Shown here piece by piece: positions 37,093 through 46,740 of a stretch of 64,000 bases of DNA. A program made the translations under genes and the position numbers. Source of the DNA: JAGGTJ01 sp964457545 (GTDB taxonomy: Bacteria > Desulfobacterota > DSM-4660 > Desulfatiglandales > Desulfatiglandaceae); assembly GCA_964457545.1 (NCBI GenBank), contig CAYWEN010000020.1, positions 62,001-126,000 of the forward strand, written 5' to 3'. How positions within the stretch are numbered: position 1 is the stretch's first letter; every line of letters begins with the position of its first letter. The notes under the pieces are model-generated. The model worked only from the letters and a program-made list of their open reading frames with translations. It did not search any database and was not told the origin of the DNA.

Positions 37093-38064
37093 AATCCTGT
37101 TTCTGTTTTGATGAGTTGTTCACAGGGGCCGTGAGATTATTAGGCCTGTCCCCTCTGCATCAGGGGGGATTTCAATCTGCGAAATATGTTTGTGTGGTCA
37201 ATATCCTTGTCTTTCTTTAATCCGGATGAAATTGAAGTTTTTGCAAAGGTCTGCCGTGTTTTTATTATGTTTATAAGTCCATGGCTTGGGATTAAAGCGC
37301 AAACCGGTCTGTTCCGGATTTGGGGCAGCCTGTCTGAATCTATCGGTATTTTTTTATTAAAATAAATCTTGTGTAAACAGTTAATATGAAAAATTATAAC
37401 GTAACGTGGTGCCTTGGGGCTTCATTATACAAATAATCCGTTTTTTTGATATGAAATTTTTTGATAAATCCTGAGGGGAACGATATCCTGCCCTGCCTGA
37501 AGATACAGGCAGGTGAATTGCCCCATATATTGATCTGTCTGCTTTGTCCGGAACCGATATGTTGTTACAAAACGGCAAATGCATTCATGGTTAAAACAGG
37601 AACAGTGCAAGGTATGCAGAGTGTATGATATTTGCCTGCATTGGTGTATGAAAATCTGTTATGCAGGATCTTTGAAAAACAACCTTTTTTGTAATATCCG
37701 CCCTGAACTGCACTCCAATATATTATTCTGTGTTTTGTAACATGCTGTAATAAATGTATTTTTTGATAAAGAGTAAAAAGATGTCTGCAAGAACCTCTCT
37801 TGGCATTTTAATTGCTCTACTGAGGATGTTATTAAAATCATATAATGGAGGGAGGTGAGGAGAGTATTGAGAAGGTAGAGTATGTTTTTGTTTGTATGAA
37901 AGTCTTTCATACTGATTAGTCTGTATTGCTGCCCACAGTGTTTTTATTGGTCATTGTGGCTGGTAAAAGTTCAGCAATGCTGGTTAGCTGGTACGGCGCA
38001 AACCAGTAAAAACAAGTGGTGTGTTTTTGAAAATCACAAGTAAAAAAAATATAGGAGAAAAAAG
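37093..38064. other. Long intergenic region with little recognisable content
   Basis: About 970 bp precede the ComEA-like gene. I see a short hairpin (CCCCT and AGGGG near 37150), an unremarkable AT-rich stretch at 37350-37900 and a TTGTGGCTGGTAAAA motif near 37958 that recalls the hairpin near 12018. No gene, tRNA or repeat copy is supported. Confidence 0.35.
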
Positions 38065-38445
38065 ATGAAGAAATTTAATACATCCATTATTACCATTATG
38101 GCAGTTACATTTTTTACCATGTCCGGGTTTTCCTGGGCAGAACAGGTCAAACAGAGCGCCGGGAAAAAGATTGTAACTGTGGAACAGGCAAAGGATGCAA
38201 CTGTAACAGCTATGAACACTGAAACTGTTACAGAAGGCCAGGACGTAAGTAAAAAAATAAACGTTAATACTGCTACATCTGAGGAATTGGCTGCTATCCC
38301 CGGGGTAGGAGAAGAAACCGCCAAATCTATCATTGCCTTTCGTGATGCCAATGGTCCTTTCAAGGATCTTGAGGAGTTGCTCAATATCAAGGGCATTGAA
38401 CAGGAGACATTTGATAGTATTAAAGACCGTTTGACAGTACAGTAA
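38065..38445 (+). CDS. Exported ComEA-like helix-hairpin-helix protein
   Basis: The 126-residue protein has a signal peptide (MKKFNTSIITIMAVTFFTMS, cleavage after SWA) and a C-terminal double helix-hairpin-helix DNA-binding domain (INVNTATSEELAAIPGVG, ETAKSIIAFRDANGPF, LEELLNIKGIEQETFDSI). ComEA proteins bind DNA at the cell surface during natural uptake; single ComEA-like proteins also occur without competence genes. TAGGAGAAAAAAG gives a strong ribosome-binding site. No other competence gene lies here. Confidence 0.9.
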   Translation: MKKFNTSIITIMAVTFFTMSGFSWAEQVKQSAGKKIVTVEQAKDATVTAMNTETVTEGQDVSKKINVNTATSEELAAIPGVGEETAKSIIAFRDANGPFKDLEELLNIKGIEQETFDSIKDRLTVQ

Positions 38446-38479
38446 AAGCATGTTCAGAAATGATTAAATCCTGATAATT

Positions 38480-38512
38480 AAATCCTGACGGGATAATAAT
38501 TCGTCAGGATTT
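38480..38512 (+). terminator. Hairpin downstream of the ComEA-like gene
   Basis: AAATCCTGACG (38480-38490) pairs perfectly with CGTCAGGATTT (38502-38512), followed by a weak T/A tract. It lies 35 bp after the ComEA-like stop and is probably its transcription terminator, with the stronger hairpin 15 bp further on. Confidence 0.7.
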
Positions 38513-38526
38513 ATTCATATAAACAG

Positions 38527-38568
38527 AAAAGGCCGGAACAGAGAGACAATCATCTGTTCCGGCCTTTT
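38527..38568. terminator. Strong bidirectional rho-independent terminator
   Basis: AAAAGGCCGGAACAG (38527-38541) and CTGTTCCGGCCTTTT (38554-38568) form a perfect 15-bp stem with a 12-nt loop, with A and T runs on the outer ends so it can act in both directions. Confidence 0.85.
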
Positions 38569-39203
38569 CTGTCTTTGCCTCTGTTCCGGGATCATTAGCA
38601 AAAAACAATGAATTTTTTGTAAGCAAAAAAATGATACTATTGGAGAGTAACCCTGGTCTTGAAAAACTGTTCCTGTTTGCAAGTGACACAATCCTCATGC
38701 CTTAAAAAAAACAGAGAAGGGCAAGACAACAGTTCCATGGTATGATATAAGAAAATGAAACCATGCTTAGACGCTGATATGTTTGTTGTGATATGGATGG
38801 AAAAAGGTATGATATATCTGAATATTGTGGCAAAAGATAAAATCTGGCAGAGGTATTGGTGTTTTTGCAGGCATTATAAACAGAATATGGGCATCTTGCC
38901 GTGTTCTTGACTTGTCTTTGATGGTGATTATTTTATTGAATGATTGAGTATTATGTGGGGGCATGAGACCTTTGCAAAATACTTTTTTTGTATGATTTCT
39001 GCGTTTGATTGCACGTTGTATGTGGAGGAAACAGGATTGGATCCTGATCCTTAGAATATCGAGTATGTTTTTTTGGGTTAAAATTTTTGTATTCCTTGAA
39101 AATTTATGCAAGGGTTTTTTAAAAAGAAATCGTTTAATGCCAGAGACTGTCTGAGTGCGTTTGTTCTGTCAGTTTATATGAAATGTCCTAATCAGAGGAA
39201 ATC
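38569..39203. other. Intergenic region before the DnaJ-like gene
   Basis: No gene, repeat copy or clear promoter was recognised. A 114-codon minus-strand frame at 38767-39111 has low-complexity composition and is not called. Confidence 0.3.
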
Positions 39204-40163
39204 ATGAGTGGAAAAGATTATTATAAAATCCTGGGTGTTTCCAAATCGGCAACACCTGAAGAGATAAAAAAGGCATATAGAAAACTTGCCCTCAAATATC
39301 ATCCTGACCGCAACAAGGGTGATGTTTCGGCCGAGGAAAAATTTAAAGAGATCAGTGAGGCTTATGCTGTTTTATGTGATCCGGAAAAGAAAAAACAGTA
39401 TGATATGTTCGGATCTGAGGGCTTTCAGAAAAAATATACGCAGGAAGATATATTCCGGGATTCAGATTTTGCAAACATATTCAGGGGGTTTGGTTTTTCA
39501 ACAAGCAGTCGCGGTCGGAAAAGGGATATCTTCAGCCAGATATTTGAAGGTCTTGGTGGTATGGGGGGAGGCGAAACCCAGTACCAGTATTATTCAAACG
39601 ATCCTTTTTCAGGATCCCAGAATGCAAGAAGACAGATACCAAAGGGACAGGATGTGGTTTATGAATTACCTGTCAGTCTTGAAGATCTTTGCAAGACTAC
39701 TGACAAGGTTATCTCTTACAGTACAGGAAGGTCCAGGGAGAATATTTCGGTAAAGATTCCTGCTGGAGCGCGTGACGGGCAAAAACTGAGGATTAAAGGT
39801 AAGGGACAGCCCAGCCCGTATGGGGGAGAGCCGGGGGACCTTTATGTAAGAATCAGGCAGTTGCCTCATCCTGTTTACCGCAGGGAAGGTGATGACCTGT
39901 TCTTTAAGCTTCCTGTGAAATTCTCCGATGCGGTGCTTGGTGCTGAGATTGAGGTTCAGACCATTGATAAAAAATACCTTAAGCTCAAAATACCACCCGG
40001 AACCCAGGCAAACGCCAAAATGAGGCTTAAAGGTCATGGTATGCCTCATATGAATGGTGGTGGCAGGGGGGATGCATATGCTGAAGTGAGCATAATTGTC
40101 CCCAAAAAGGTTAACAAGAAACAGAAAGAGGCGGTCATGACCCTGCGAGATGTGGGATTGTAA
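39204..40163 (+). CDS. DnaJ/CbpA-type co-chaperone without zinc finger
   Basis: The 319-residue protein has an N-terminal J domain (DYYKILGVSKSATPEEIKKA, with HPD at 35-37 in KYHPDRN), a Gly/Phe-rich linker, and two C-terminal beta domains (ISVKIPAGARDGQKLRIKGK, LKLKIPPGTQANAKMRLKGH). The Cys4 zinc-finger repeats of DnaJ are absent, so it is CbpA-like. It should stimulate DnaK ATPase. GAGGAAATC precedes the ATG. No dnaK or grpE is nearby. Confidence 0.93.
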   Translation: MSGKDYYKILGVSKSATPEEIKKAYRKLALKYHPDRNKGDVSAEEKFKEISEAYAVLCDPEKKKQYDMFGSEGFQKKYTQEDIFRDSDFANIFRGFGFSTSSRGRKRDIFSQIFEGLGGMGGGETQYQYYSNDPFSGSQNARRQIPKGQDVVYELPVSLEDLCKTTDKVISYSTGRSRENISVKIPAGARDGQKLRIKGKGQPSPYGGEPGDLYVRIRQLPHPVYRREGDDLFFKLPVKFSDAVLGAEIEVQTIDKKYLKLKIPPGTQANAKMRLKGHGMPHMNGGGRGDAYAEVSIIVPKKVNKKQKEAVMTLRDVGL

Positions 40164-40272
40164 GGTATGAAAGGCTCTTATACAAAAAGCAGGTCGTTGA
40201 AAAGTGGACATTTGGATCTGTCTGATCTGTTAGGCAGGCGGCGATCTGTTTTCATGGCAAGGCTGTTATAAC

Positions 40273-41244
40273 ATGAAGGCTATTTGTGTATTTTCAGGCG
40301 GATTGGACAGTATGCTGTCCGCTGAGATTGTACGTGCCCAGGGTATAGATATCATGGGCATTTTTTTTGAAACCCCGTTTTTTTCTTCAAAACGGGCTGT
40401 GATCTCTGCCGGTTCTATGAATCTCCCTTTCAAGGTGATTGATATTACGAGTCGGCATCTTGAGGTGGTTAAAAGGCCGAGGCATGGTTATGGTGGTAAT
40501 ATGAACCCGTGTATTGATTGTCATGCCCTTATGTTCAGAATAGCGGGGGAGCTTTTGAGCCGGGAAGGGGCAGATTTTATTGTAACAGGAGAAGTGTTGG
40601 GACAAAGACCCATGTCCCAGAACAGGGGCTCTCTTGATTTGATAGCAAAAGAAAGCGGCTTTGCCGACCTTGTCTTGCGTCCTCTTTCAGCACGCAGACT
40701 TCCCATTACGTTGCCGGAAAAAAAAGGCTGGATTAACAGGGACCTTTTGCTGGATTTTTATGGGCGATCAAGAAAACCCCAGATGGCCCTGGCAAGGCGT
40801 CTTGGTATAAAAGATTATCCTGCTCCGGCAGGCGGCTGCCTTTTGACAGAAAAGGTCTTTTCAAGAAGGTTGAAGGATCTTTTTGACAATATGGATGATG
40901 TGTTGATACGGGACATAGAACTGTTGAAAGTTGGAAGACACTTCAATGTGGGCCCTGGCGCCAAGGTTGTGGTTGGAAGAAATGAAAGGGAAAACAAGGT
41001 GATTATTGCACATGCCAGGGACAGGGACATTGTTCTTTCCGTAGCAGGAATTCCTGGGCCAACAACTCTTGTGACAGGACGCAATCCTTCTGAATTTGTC
41101 CGGATTGCGGGATCCATAACAGCGGCATACAGTGATGCCAGGCAGGATGAATATGTAACAGTGAAGATAGTGTCAGAGGGAGAAAGTTTTTTTATAAAAA
41201 CAGCTGTTACAGAGAAAAAAGATTTTTTTTCCTTTATGATTTAG
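40273..41244 (+). CDS. PP-loop ATPase, ThiI/MnmA-like, with NFACT-R-like C-terminus
   Basis: The 323-residue protein begins with a PP-loop (FSGGLDSMLSAEI), then PCIDCHALMFRIA with a Cys-x2-Cys (C80, C83), GEVLGQRPMSQ and PAGGCLLTEKVFS, features of tRNA-thiolation enzymes. The C-terminal third (DIVLSVAGIPGPTTLVTGRN) looks like the domain found at the end of similar deltaproteobacterial proteins (DUF814/NFACT-R type). It probably modifies tRNA with sulfur; the position is unknown. It ends 172 bp before the convergent formate dehydrogenase gene. Confidence 0.8.
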   Translation: MKAICVFSGGLDSMLSAEIVRAQGIDIMGIFFETPFFSSKRAVISAGSMNLPFKVIDITSRHLEVVKRPRHGYGGNMNPCIDCHALMFRIAGELLSREGADFIVTGEVLGQRPMSQNRGSLDLIAKESGFADLVLRPLSARRLPITLPEKKGWINRDLLLDFYGRSRKPQMALARRLGIKDYPAPAGGCLLTEKVFSRRLKDLFDNMDDVLIRDIELLKVGRHFNVGPGAKVVVGRNERENKVIIAHARDRDIVLSVAGIPGPTTLVTGRNPSEFVRIAGSITAAYSDARQDEYVTVKIVSEGESFFIKTAVTEKKDFFSFMI

Positions 41245-41291
41245 TTCTGTGAATGAGTACTGCTGATATGGTGTATGGGTAAGCATACCAG

Positions 41292-41342
41292 ATATACGGC
41301 AGTCGCGTCAGAAAGACCCTCCTGCCCCTATTTATTGAGCTA
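41292..41342 (+). repeat. Dispersed repeat family 2, truncated copy
   Basis: ACGGCAGTCGCGTCAGAAAG, CCCTCCTGCCCC and TATTTATTGAGCT match the right half of the full copies at 44446-44564 and 51495-51612. The left half is missing or unrecognisable. It lies between convergent genes next to a terminator. Confidence 0.65.
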
Positions 41343-41349
41343 TTACCAA

Positions 41350-41388
41350 AAAAGGCAAACCACTGAAATATGGCTTGCCTTTTTTGTT
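41350..41388. terminator. Bidirectional terminator between convergent genes
   Basis: AAAAAAGGCAA and TTGCCTTTTTT form an 11-bp stem, extended inside by CCA/TGG around CTGAAATA. A and T runs on both sides let it end both the PP-loop ATPase gene (plus) and the formate dehydrogenase gene (minus). Confidence 0.8.
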
Positions 41389-41415
41389 CGATTTGCAACA
41401 GGTCTGATCTTTGTA

Positions 41416-44178
41416 TTATGCGGCCTTTTCTATTTTGACAGCACATACCTTGTATTCAGGGATCTTGGCTACAGGATCCAGGGCGGTGTTTGTCAGCTTG
41501 TTGGCTGCTGCCCTGACATAATGAAAGGGGATAAAAACAGTGCCCTTTTTTGCCTTTTCAGATATTTTTGCCCTTGCCTTTATTTTCCCCCGTCTTGAAA
41601 TTATCTTCAACATGTCATTATCTTGTATATGATTGGCATCTGCATCCTCTTTTGAGATTTCTACGAAGCATTCAGGTGCCAACTGATTAAGACCGTCAGT
41701 TTTCATTGTCATTGTTCCGGTATGATACTGGTAGAGTACACGTCCGGTAGTAAGAAACAGGGGATATTTTTCATCAGGCAGCTCAGCCGGCGGGATATAT
41801 TCAATCGCATGGAACAGTCCCAGCCCTCGAGAGAACTGTTCTTTATGAAGAACAGGTACTCCTGGATGATCTTTTGTCGGACAGGGCCAGTTTATCCCTT
41901 CGTATTCAATACGGTCATAGGTAATTCCGCTATATGATGGAGTAACCTCGGAAATTTCCCTGAATATGTCCCGGGGATTACCATATTTCATGGGATATCC
42001 CATTTTATCAGCAAGATCACATATTATTTTCCAGTCATCTTTTGCATCACCGGGGGGGGAGACTGCCTTTCTTACCCTCTGTACCCTCCTTTCTGTGTTT
42101 GTAAAGGTGCCATCCTTTTCAGCAAAGGCTGCGGAAGGAAGAACTACGTCTGCCAACTGGGCCGTTTCTGTAAGAAATATATCCTGGACAACCAGCAGAT
42201 CCAGATTTTTCAGGCTTTTTTTGACATGAGTTAAATCAGGATCAGAGAGCATTGGGTTTTCACCGATAATATACATGGCCTTTATTTTGCCATCATGCGC
42301 CAGTTCCATCATCTCTGTTACAGGTATGCCTGGCTTGTCTGGCAGGTCTTTTACTGACCAGGCCTTTGTCATACGTTCCCTTGCATTTGAATCATCCACC
42401 TTTTGGTATCCGGAATATACATTTGGAAGACCTCCCATATCGCATGCGCCCTGAACATTGTTCTGGCCACGAAGCGGATTAACTCCACCTCCTTCTATAC
42501 CCACGTTTCCGCAGAGCATGGCAAGATTGGCAAGAGACTTGACATTATCCGTTCCTGTAATGTGCTGAGTGATACCCATTGCGTAAAGGATGGATCCTGC
42601 CTTTGCCCCGGCGTACAAACGTGCCGCTTCAACAAGCTGGTTGGCAGGAATTCCCGTAATCTTCTCTACATATTCTGGGGAATATCTTTTGACGGTGTTT
42701 TTCAGCTCTTCAAAACCTTCTGTTCTGGATTCAACATAGCCCTTGTCGTAAAGACCTTCTTCTATAATGACATTCATCATCCCGTTTATAAAGGCCACAT
42801 CTGTTCCAAGGTTCTGCCTGAGCCAGAGGGTTGCAAATTGGGTCAGAGGTATTTTCCGGGGGTCAACAACGATCAGTTTTGCTCCCCTTTTTGTTACAGC
42901 CCTTTTGACATAGGTTGACAGTACAGGGTGGTTTTCTGTGGTATTTGATCCGGTTACAAGAATCACATCTGCCTTTTCCACATCTGCAATAGGATTTGTC
43001 ATGGCACCGCTTCCAAATGCTGCGGCCAGACCGGCCACAGTAGAAGAGTGTCAGAGCCGTGCACAGTGATCAATGTTGTTGGTTCCTATAACTGCCCTTG
43101 CAAATTTCTGTGCAAGATAATTTTCCTCGTTTGTTATGCGTGCACTGGTCAGAACACCAATTGAATCAGGGCCGTATTTGTCCTTAATATACCCAAGTTT
43201 TTCGGCTATATAATCAAGTGTTTCCTCCCATGTTGACTCTTTAAACTTTTTCCCCTTGCGTATCAGCGGGGTTGTCAGTCTGGCAGGGTGCTGTACAAAA
43301 TCAAAACCAAAACGTCCTTTGACACACAGGCTTCCCTTGTTTGGCCCAAGATTATCCACTCCGGTAACCTTTACTATCTGATTGTTTTTAACGTGAATAT
43401 ATATCTGGCAGCCAACACCGCAGTAGGAACAGGTTGTCCGGATTTTTTTTGTTGTATTGGGTTGTTCTTGCACTTCGAAATCTCTTTTGGGGACAAGGGC
43501 ACCAACAGGACAAACCTGTACACATTCTCCACAAAAGACACATCCGGAATCTTTAAGGGGAAGATCATCTTTTGTTATAATCTTTGATTCAGATTCATTA
43601 AAATTTATTACCCTGTTTACCTGAACCTCATTACAGGCCTTTACGCATCTTCCACATAGGATACATCTTGAGAAATCCCTTACAATAAAGGGATTAACAT
43701 CTTCGACCGGATACAGTTCGGTCTTGGGAGCCTTTACCGGCCTTGCCCTGTACCGGATTGACAGATCCTGAAGATGGCATTCACCATAGACGGGGCATAA
43801 GGTTTGATGGATATCAGTGGCCATTGCATCCCTTTGAAAGTCTGTCCAGGAATTTATATCCATTTCCTGCACAAGACAGTTATGGTGTCCTGAAGATATC
43901 AGTTCCTCCAATCTTGCACGACGGGCAGCGGCCAACCTTGGTGTTTCTGTCTTTACTGCCATGCCATGTTGCGACATGGTTTGGCAGGACAGCACCAACT
44001 CGTTTTCTCCTTCTATCTCTACAAGACATAACTTGCATTTGCCGGTCGATACTGTATCAGGGAGATAACAAAGACTCGGAATCTTTATTCCGTTTCTGAG
44101 AGCTGTTTCAAGAATGGTTTCATTTTTTAAAAAGCTGCATTTCAACCCATTTATAATAATAATGTTTTCAGTATCCAT
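41416..44178 (-). CDS. fdhA: Formate dehydrogenase alpha subunit, selenoprotein
   Basis: One frame of 920 residues is interrupted only by TGA at 43051-43053, which aligns with the catalytic selenocysteine (CARL-Sec-HSSTVAGL). Order: N-terminal [2Fe-2S] domain (CYLPDTVSTGKCKLCLVEIEG), NuoG-type His/Cys cluster, two ferredoxin clusters (CILCGRCVKACNE, CVFCGECVQVCP), the molybdopterin [4Fe-4S] site (CSYCGVGCQIYI), Sec376, then MopB with C-terminal cofactor-binding domain (LFLTTGRVLYQYHTG). It oxidises formate or reduces CO2 using Mo/W-bis-pterin. No beta subunit gene adjoins it; upstream are repeats and an ABC pair. Confidence 0.95.
43021..43053 (-). promoter_or_regulatory. Bacterial SECIS element with UGA selenocysteine codon
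   Basis: On the minus strand UGA (43053-43051) is followed after 11 nt by a 7-bp stem, UGUGGCC with GGCCGCA, closing a GGUCU loop. The 11-nt distance and the GGUCU loop are those of the E. coli fdhF SECIS recognised by SelB. The stem lies within the coding frame, as bacterial SECIS elements do. Confidence 0.85.
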
Positions 44179-44260
44179 TTTTACCTCAAATTTCCGAGTA
44201 TAAGGGTGATTGTTCCCCAGGGTTTATGGAAAGATACTACATGCAGGCAGTTAGTTTTTA
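44179..44260. other. Start of the repeat-filled fdhA-ABC gap
   Basis: The 425-bp gap between the fdhA start (44178) and the ABC gene end (44604) contains copy C of family 1, AT-rich sequence and the full copy of family 2. There is no room for the missing permease gene of the ABC transporter, and no gene is visible. The fdhA promoter should lie next to or inside repeat copy C. Confidence 0.4.
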
Positions 44261-44350
44261 CCCATAAATGATCTTTCTACACAATTCAAGTGTCAATCTT
44301 GGCAGGTTTTTTGATCTTGTCCAAAGATTATCATTTATAGGCTGCAAACT
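44261..44350 (+). repeat. Dispersed intergenic repeat family 1, copy C
   Basis: CATAAATGATCTTTCTACAC, AAGTGTCAATCTTGG, GGTTTTTTGATCTTGTCC and TATCATTTATAGGCTG. The two ends, ATAAATGATC and its inverse ATCATTTAT, give a clean inverted terminal repeat. This is the most symmetrical copy. Confidence 0.65.
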
Positions 44351-44445
44351 GATTTTATACGATATTATTTACAACAAACATATATTTTTTTCAAAAGATT
44401 TTTATGCAGATTTGGAGAAAATGCGTATATTGAATTTATGGTGTC

Positions 44446-44564
44446 AGCTCAATAACAGGGGGATAACAGCGAACGTACCACCGGTGGCAGGAGGATTTTT
44501 CTTCCGCTCCGGGCCGCCCCGGCAGTCATGTCAGAAAAACCCTCCTGCCCCTATTTATTGAGCT
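44446..44564 (+). repeat. Dispersed repeat family 2, full copy
   Basis: The 119-bp element starts AGCTCAATAACAGGGGG and ends CCCCTATTTATTGAGCT, so the ends are inverted repeats. Inside, GGCAGGAGGATTTTTC pairs with GAAAAACCCTCCTGCC around a GC-rich centre (CCGGGCCGCCCCGGC). It is closely similar over its length to 51495-51612. A hairpin of this size could act as a transcription or mRNA-stability element, or be a miniature mobile element. Confidence 0.75.
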
Positions 44565-44603
44565 ATTGGGATTTATGTTTGATGAGTCTGCAATACAAAT
44601 CTT

Positions 44604-45305
44604 TTAAGAGGTCTTTTTTATCTGTCCATCTGCAAAATGTACCTTTGAATGTGCATATTCTGCCATGTTCTCTTCATGAGTTACCATTATTACAGTAAGG
44701 TTGCTGTTTTGATTTAATGTGGATAAAAGTTCCATGATTTCAAGGCTTTGATAGGTGTCCAGGTTTCCTGTAGGCTCATCTGCCAATAGTACGGCAGGTT
44801 GTGTTACAATAGCCCTGGCAATGGCAACTCTCTGCTGCTGTCCCCCTGACAGCTCTGAAGGTGTATGATGTTTCCAACGGCCCAGCCCTACTGATTCAAG
44901 GGCATCAGTAGCCTTCAGGCGTCTTTCTTTTAACGGGATGCCTCTGTATATCAGTGGCAGCTCTACATTTTCAAGGGCCGATGTGCGGTCAAGAAGATTG
45001 TATCCCTGGAATACAAAACCGATATAATGTCTGCGCAGTAGGGCACGCTGGTTTCGGTCAAGTCTGGTGACTTCAATTCCCTTGAAACGGTATGATCCGG
45101 ATGTGGGAGTGTCAAGGCACCCAAGTATGTTCAAAAAGGTGGACTTTCCTGAACCGCTGGTGCCCATAATAGCTATAAAATCGCCATTGGAAATTTTGAT
45201 GTCTATCCCCTTAAGTGCCTTCATGGCAGCAATGCCTGTGCCATATGTTTTTGTAATGGATGTGAGTTCTATAATATATCTGTTTCTGCTCTCATCTCTG
45301 TTCAT
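44604..45305 (-). CDS. ABC transporter ATP-binding protein, MacB/LolD type
   Basis: The 233-residue ATPase has Walker A GTSGSGKST, Q-loop FVFQGYNLLDRTS, signature LSGGQQQRVAIARA, Walker B VLLADEPTG and the H-loop VTHEENMAEYA, the pattern of the MacB/LolD group that acts on lipoproteins, antimicrobial compounds or envelope components. Its ATG overlaps the stop of the MacA-like gene by 4 bp. The permease normally encoded next is missing; fdhA follows after 425 bp of repeats. Confidence 0.92.
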   Translation of the reverse strand: MNRDESRNRYIIELTSITKTYGTGIAAMKALKGIDIKISNGDFIAIMGTSGSGKSTFLNILGCLDTPTSGSYRFKGIEVTRLDRNQRALLRRHYIGFVFQGYNLLDRTSALENVELPLIYRGIPLKERRLKATDALESVGLGRWKHHTPSELSGGQQQRVAIARAIVTQPAVLLADEPTGNLDTYQSLEIMELLSTLNQNSNLTVIMVTHEENMAEYAHSKVHFADGQIKKTS

Positions 45306-46582
45306 TTCTGGCCAATTATTACGCCTGTCAAAAGTCGCATTCCCGGTGTTATATCACCGGTTATGACCTGAGACATTTTACCGTCTGTTTTTCCAACTGT
45401 TATGCTGACAGGGCTTGGACGACCATTACGCAGTATCCACACAGTACGTTCTTGCCCCTGTGAAACATGGCTCTCCTGCTTTTCCCTGCCCTTTGGATGG
45501 TGGGGAAGAATGGCGTTTAGCAGGCCCTGTTCTTTTTCAGGCGATTCCTTTTTGGGGGGTACAAATCGGAGAGCAGTATTTGGTATAAGGAGTGCGTTTT
45601 TTACATGGCTTACAACAATGTCAGCGGTGGCTGTCATTCCCGGACGCAGTGACAGATCGGAATTGTCAACATCCAACAGGGTTTCATATGTTACCACGCC
45701 CTCAATTGTTTTGGGTGAAAAACGGACCTCTGTTACCCTTGCGGGAAAGCTGCGGTCAGGATAGGCATCAACCGTAAATGTGGCATATTGACCTTTTTTA
45801 ACCTGTCCTACATCGGCCTCATCTACATCCACGTGCAGTTCCATTTCCCGGAGGTCTTCGGCAAGTGTAAAGAGAACCGGGGTTTTCAATGAAGCGGCAA
45901 CTGTCTGTCCCTCTTCTACATGGCGTGCCAGAACAATACCATTTATTGGAGAATGAATAATGGCCTTGGAAAGGTCTGTTTTTCTGAATGCCAGATCTGC
46001 CGTTGCCTCTGCTACCTTTGATTTTGCACTGTTCAGCTCTGCCTTTGCAATTTTGAAATTTGCCTCAGCCAGATCTATTTCTGCCTGGGAGGGGACCTTG
46101 CCTTTGCTCAGCTCATATGCCCGTTTTACCTGGGACAATTTACTCCCTGTCTGTTTTATCCTGGCCTTTGCCTTGAGCACATCGGCCTGTGCCGATTTAA
46201 GAGCAGCCTTTGCTTTGAGCATAAGCGCCCTGAATTTAGACAAGTCCAGACTGGCAAGGATTTCACCTTTCTTTACCTGATCGTTGAAATCTGCATAGAC
46301 CTTTTCGATTGTCCCTGAAACCTCTACTCCAACATCTACCTTGTTGGTTGCCTCAAGGTTCCCTGTGGCAGTGACTGTGATTGTCAGGTCTCCTTTACGG
46401 GCCTGTTGAAATTTGTATCTTACCGTGTTTCGGGTCTGCCTGGAGTATAGGTATAGTATGAACGCCATCCCTGCAAACAAGACAACTGCCCATATTATCC
46501 ACGTCTTGATACGTTGCTTTCGTCTTGAAGACAAATCCGTGGCAAGGATTTGTTCTATATCACCATTGGTTCCATAGCCCAT
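45302..46582 (-). CDS. MacA-like periplasmic adaptor (HlyD family)
   Basis: The 426-residue protein has a short cytoplasmic start, one transmembrane helix (~27-46, TWIIWAVVLFAGMAFILYLY), a lipoyl-like half (VDVGVEVSGTIEKVYADFND), an Ala/Lys-rich coiled-coil hairpin (about 110-200), the second lipoyl half (SPINGIVLARHVEEGQTV), and a beta-barrel/membrane-proximal domain. It links an inner-membrane ABC exporter to the outer membrane. The ATPase gene is coupled by 4-bp overlap, but no permease or TolC gene is adjacent. Confidence 0.9.
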   Translation of the reverse strand: MGYGTNGDIEQILATDLSSRRKQRIKTWIIWAVVLFAGMAFILYLYSRQTRNTVRYKFQQARKGDLTITVTATGNLEATNKVDVGVEVSGTIEKVYADFNDQVKKGEILASLDLSKFRALMLKAKAALKSAQADVLKAKARIKQTGSKLSQVKRAYELSKGKVPSQAEIDLAEANFKIAKAELNSAKSKVAEATADLAFRKTDLSKAIIHSPINGIVLARHVEEGQTVAASLKTPVLFTLAEDLREMELHVDVDEADVGQVKKGQYATFTVDAYPDRSFPARVTEVRFSPKTIEGVVTYETLLDVDNSDLSLRPGMTATADIVVSHVKNALLIPNTALRFVPPKKESPEKEQGLLNAILPHHPKGREKQESHVSQGQERTVWILRNGRPSPVSITVGKTDGKMSQVITGDITPGMRLLTGVIIGQK

Positions 46583-46740
46583 AATTGTTTTTTGTCAATG
46601 CCTTTATTCTGGAAACGCGGTGTTAATATATCCTTGTTAAAGGTTGTCGTTTTTAATGGGCATTATTCTAATAGATATATCCATGAAAAATCAAACTATA
46701 AATATTATTACTTTAATAATATGCTAGAAAGAGGTGACCG
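46583..46740. other. AT-rich divergent promoter region
   Basis: Between the MacA-like gene (minus) and the radical SAM gene (plus) the first ~160 bp are very AT-rich, followed by repeat copy H. No specific promoter was identified. Confidence 0.3.

Noticed and set aside
38767..39111. 114-codon minus-strand frame before the DnaJ-like gene
   Set aside because: Low-complexity composition, no start signal and no homologous pattern.
43038..43053. Stop codon splitting formate dehydrogenase into two genes or a pseudogene
   Set aside because: The UGA aligns with the catalytic selenocysteine and has a SECIS hairpin at the right distance, so one selenoprotein gene is called.
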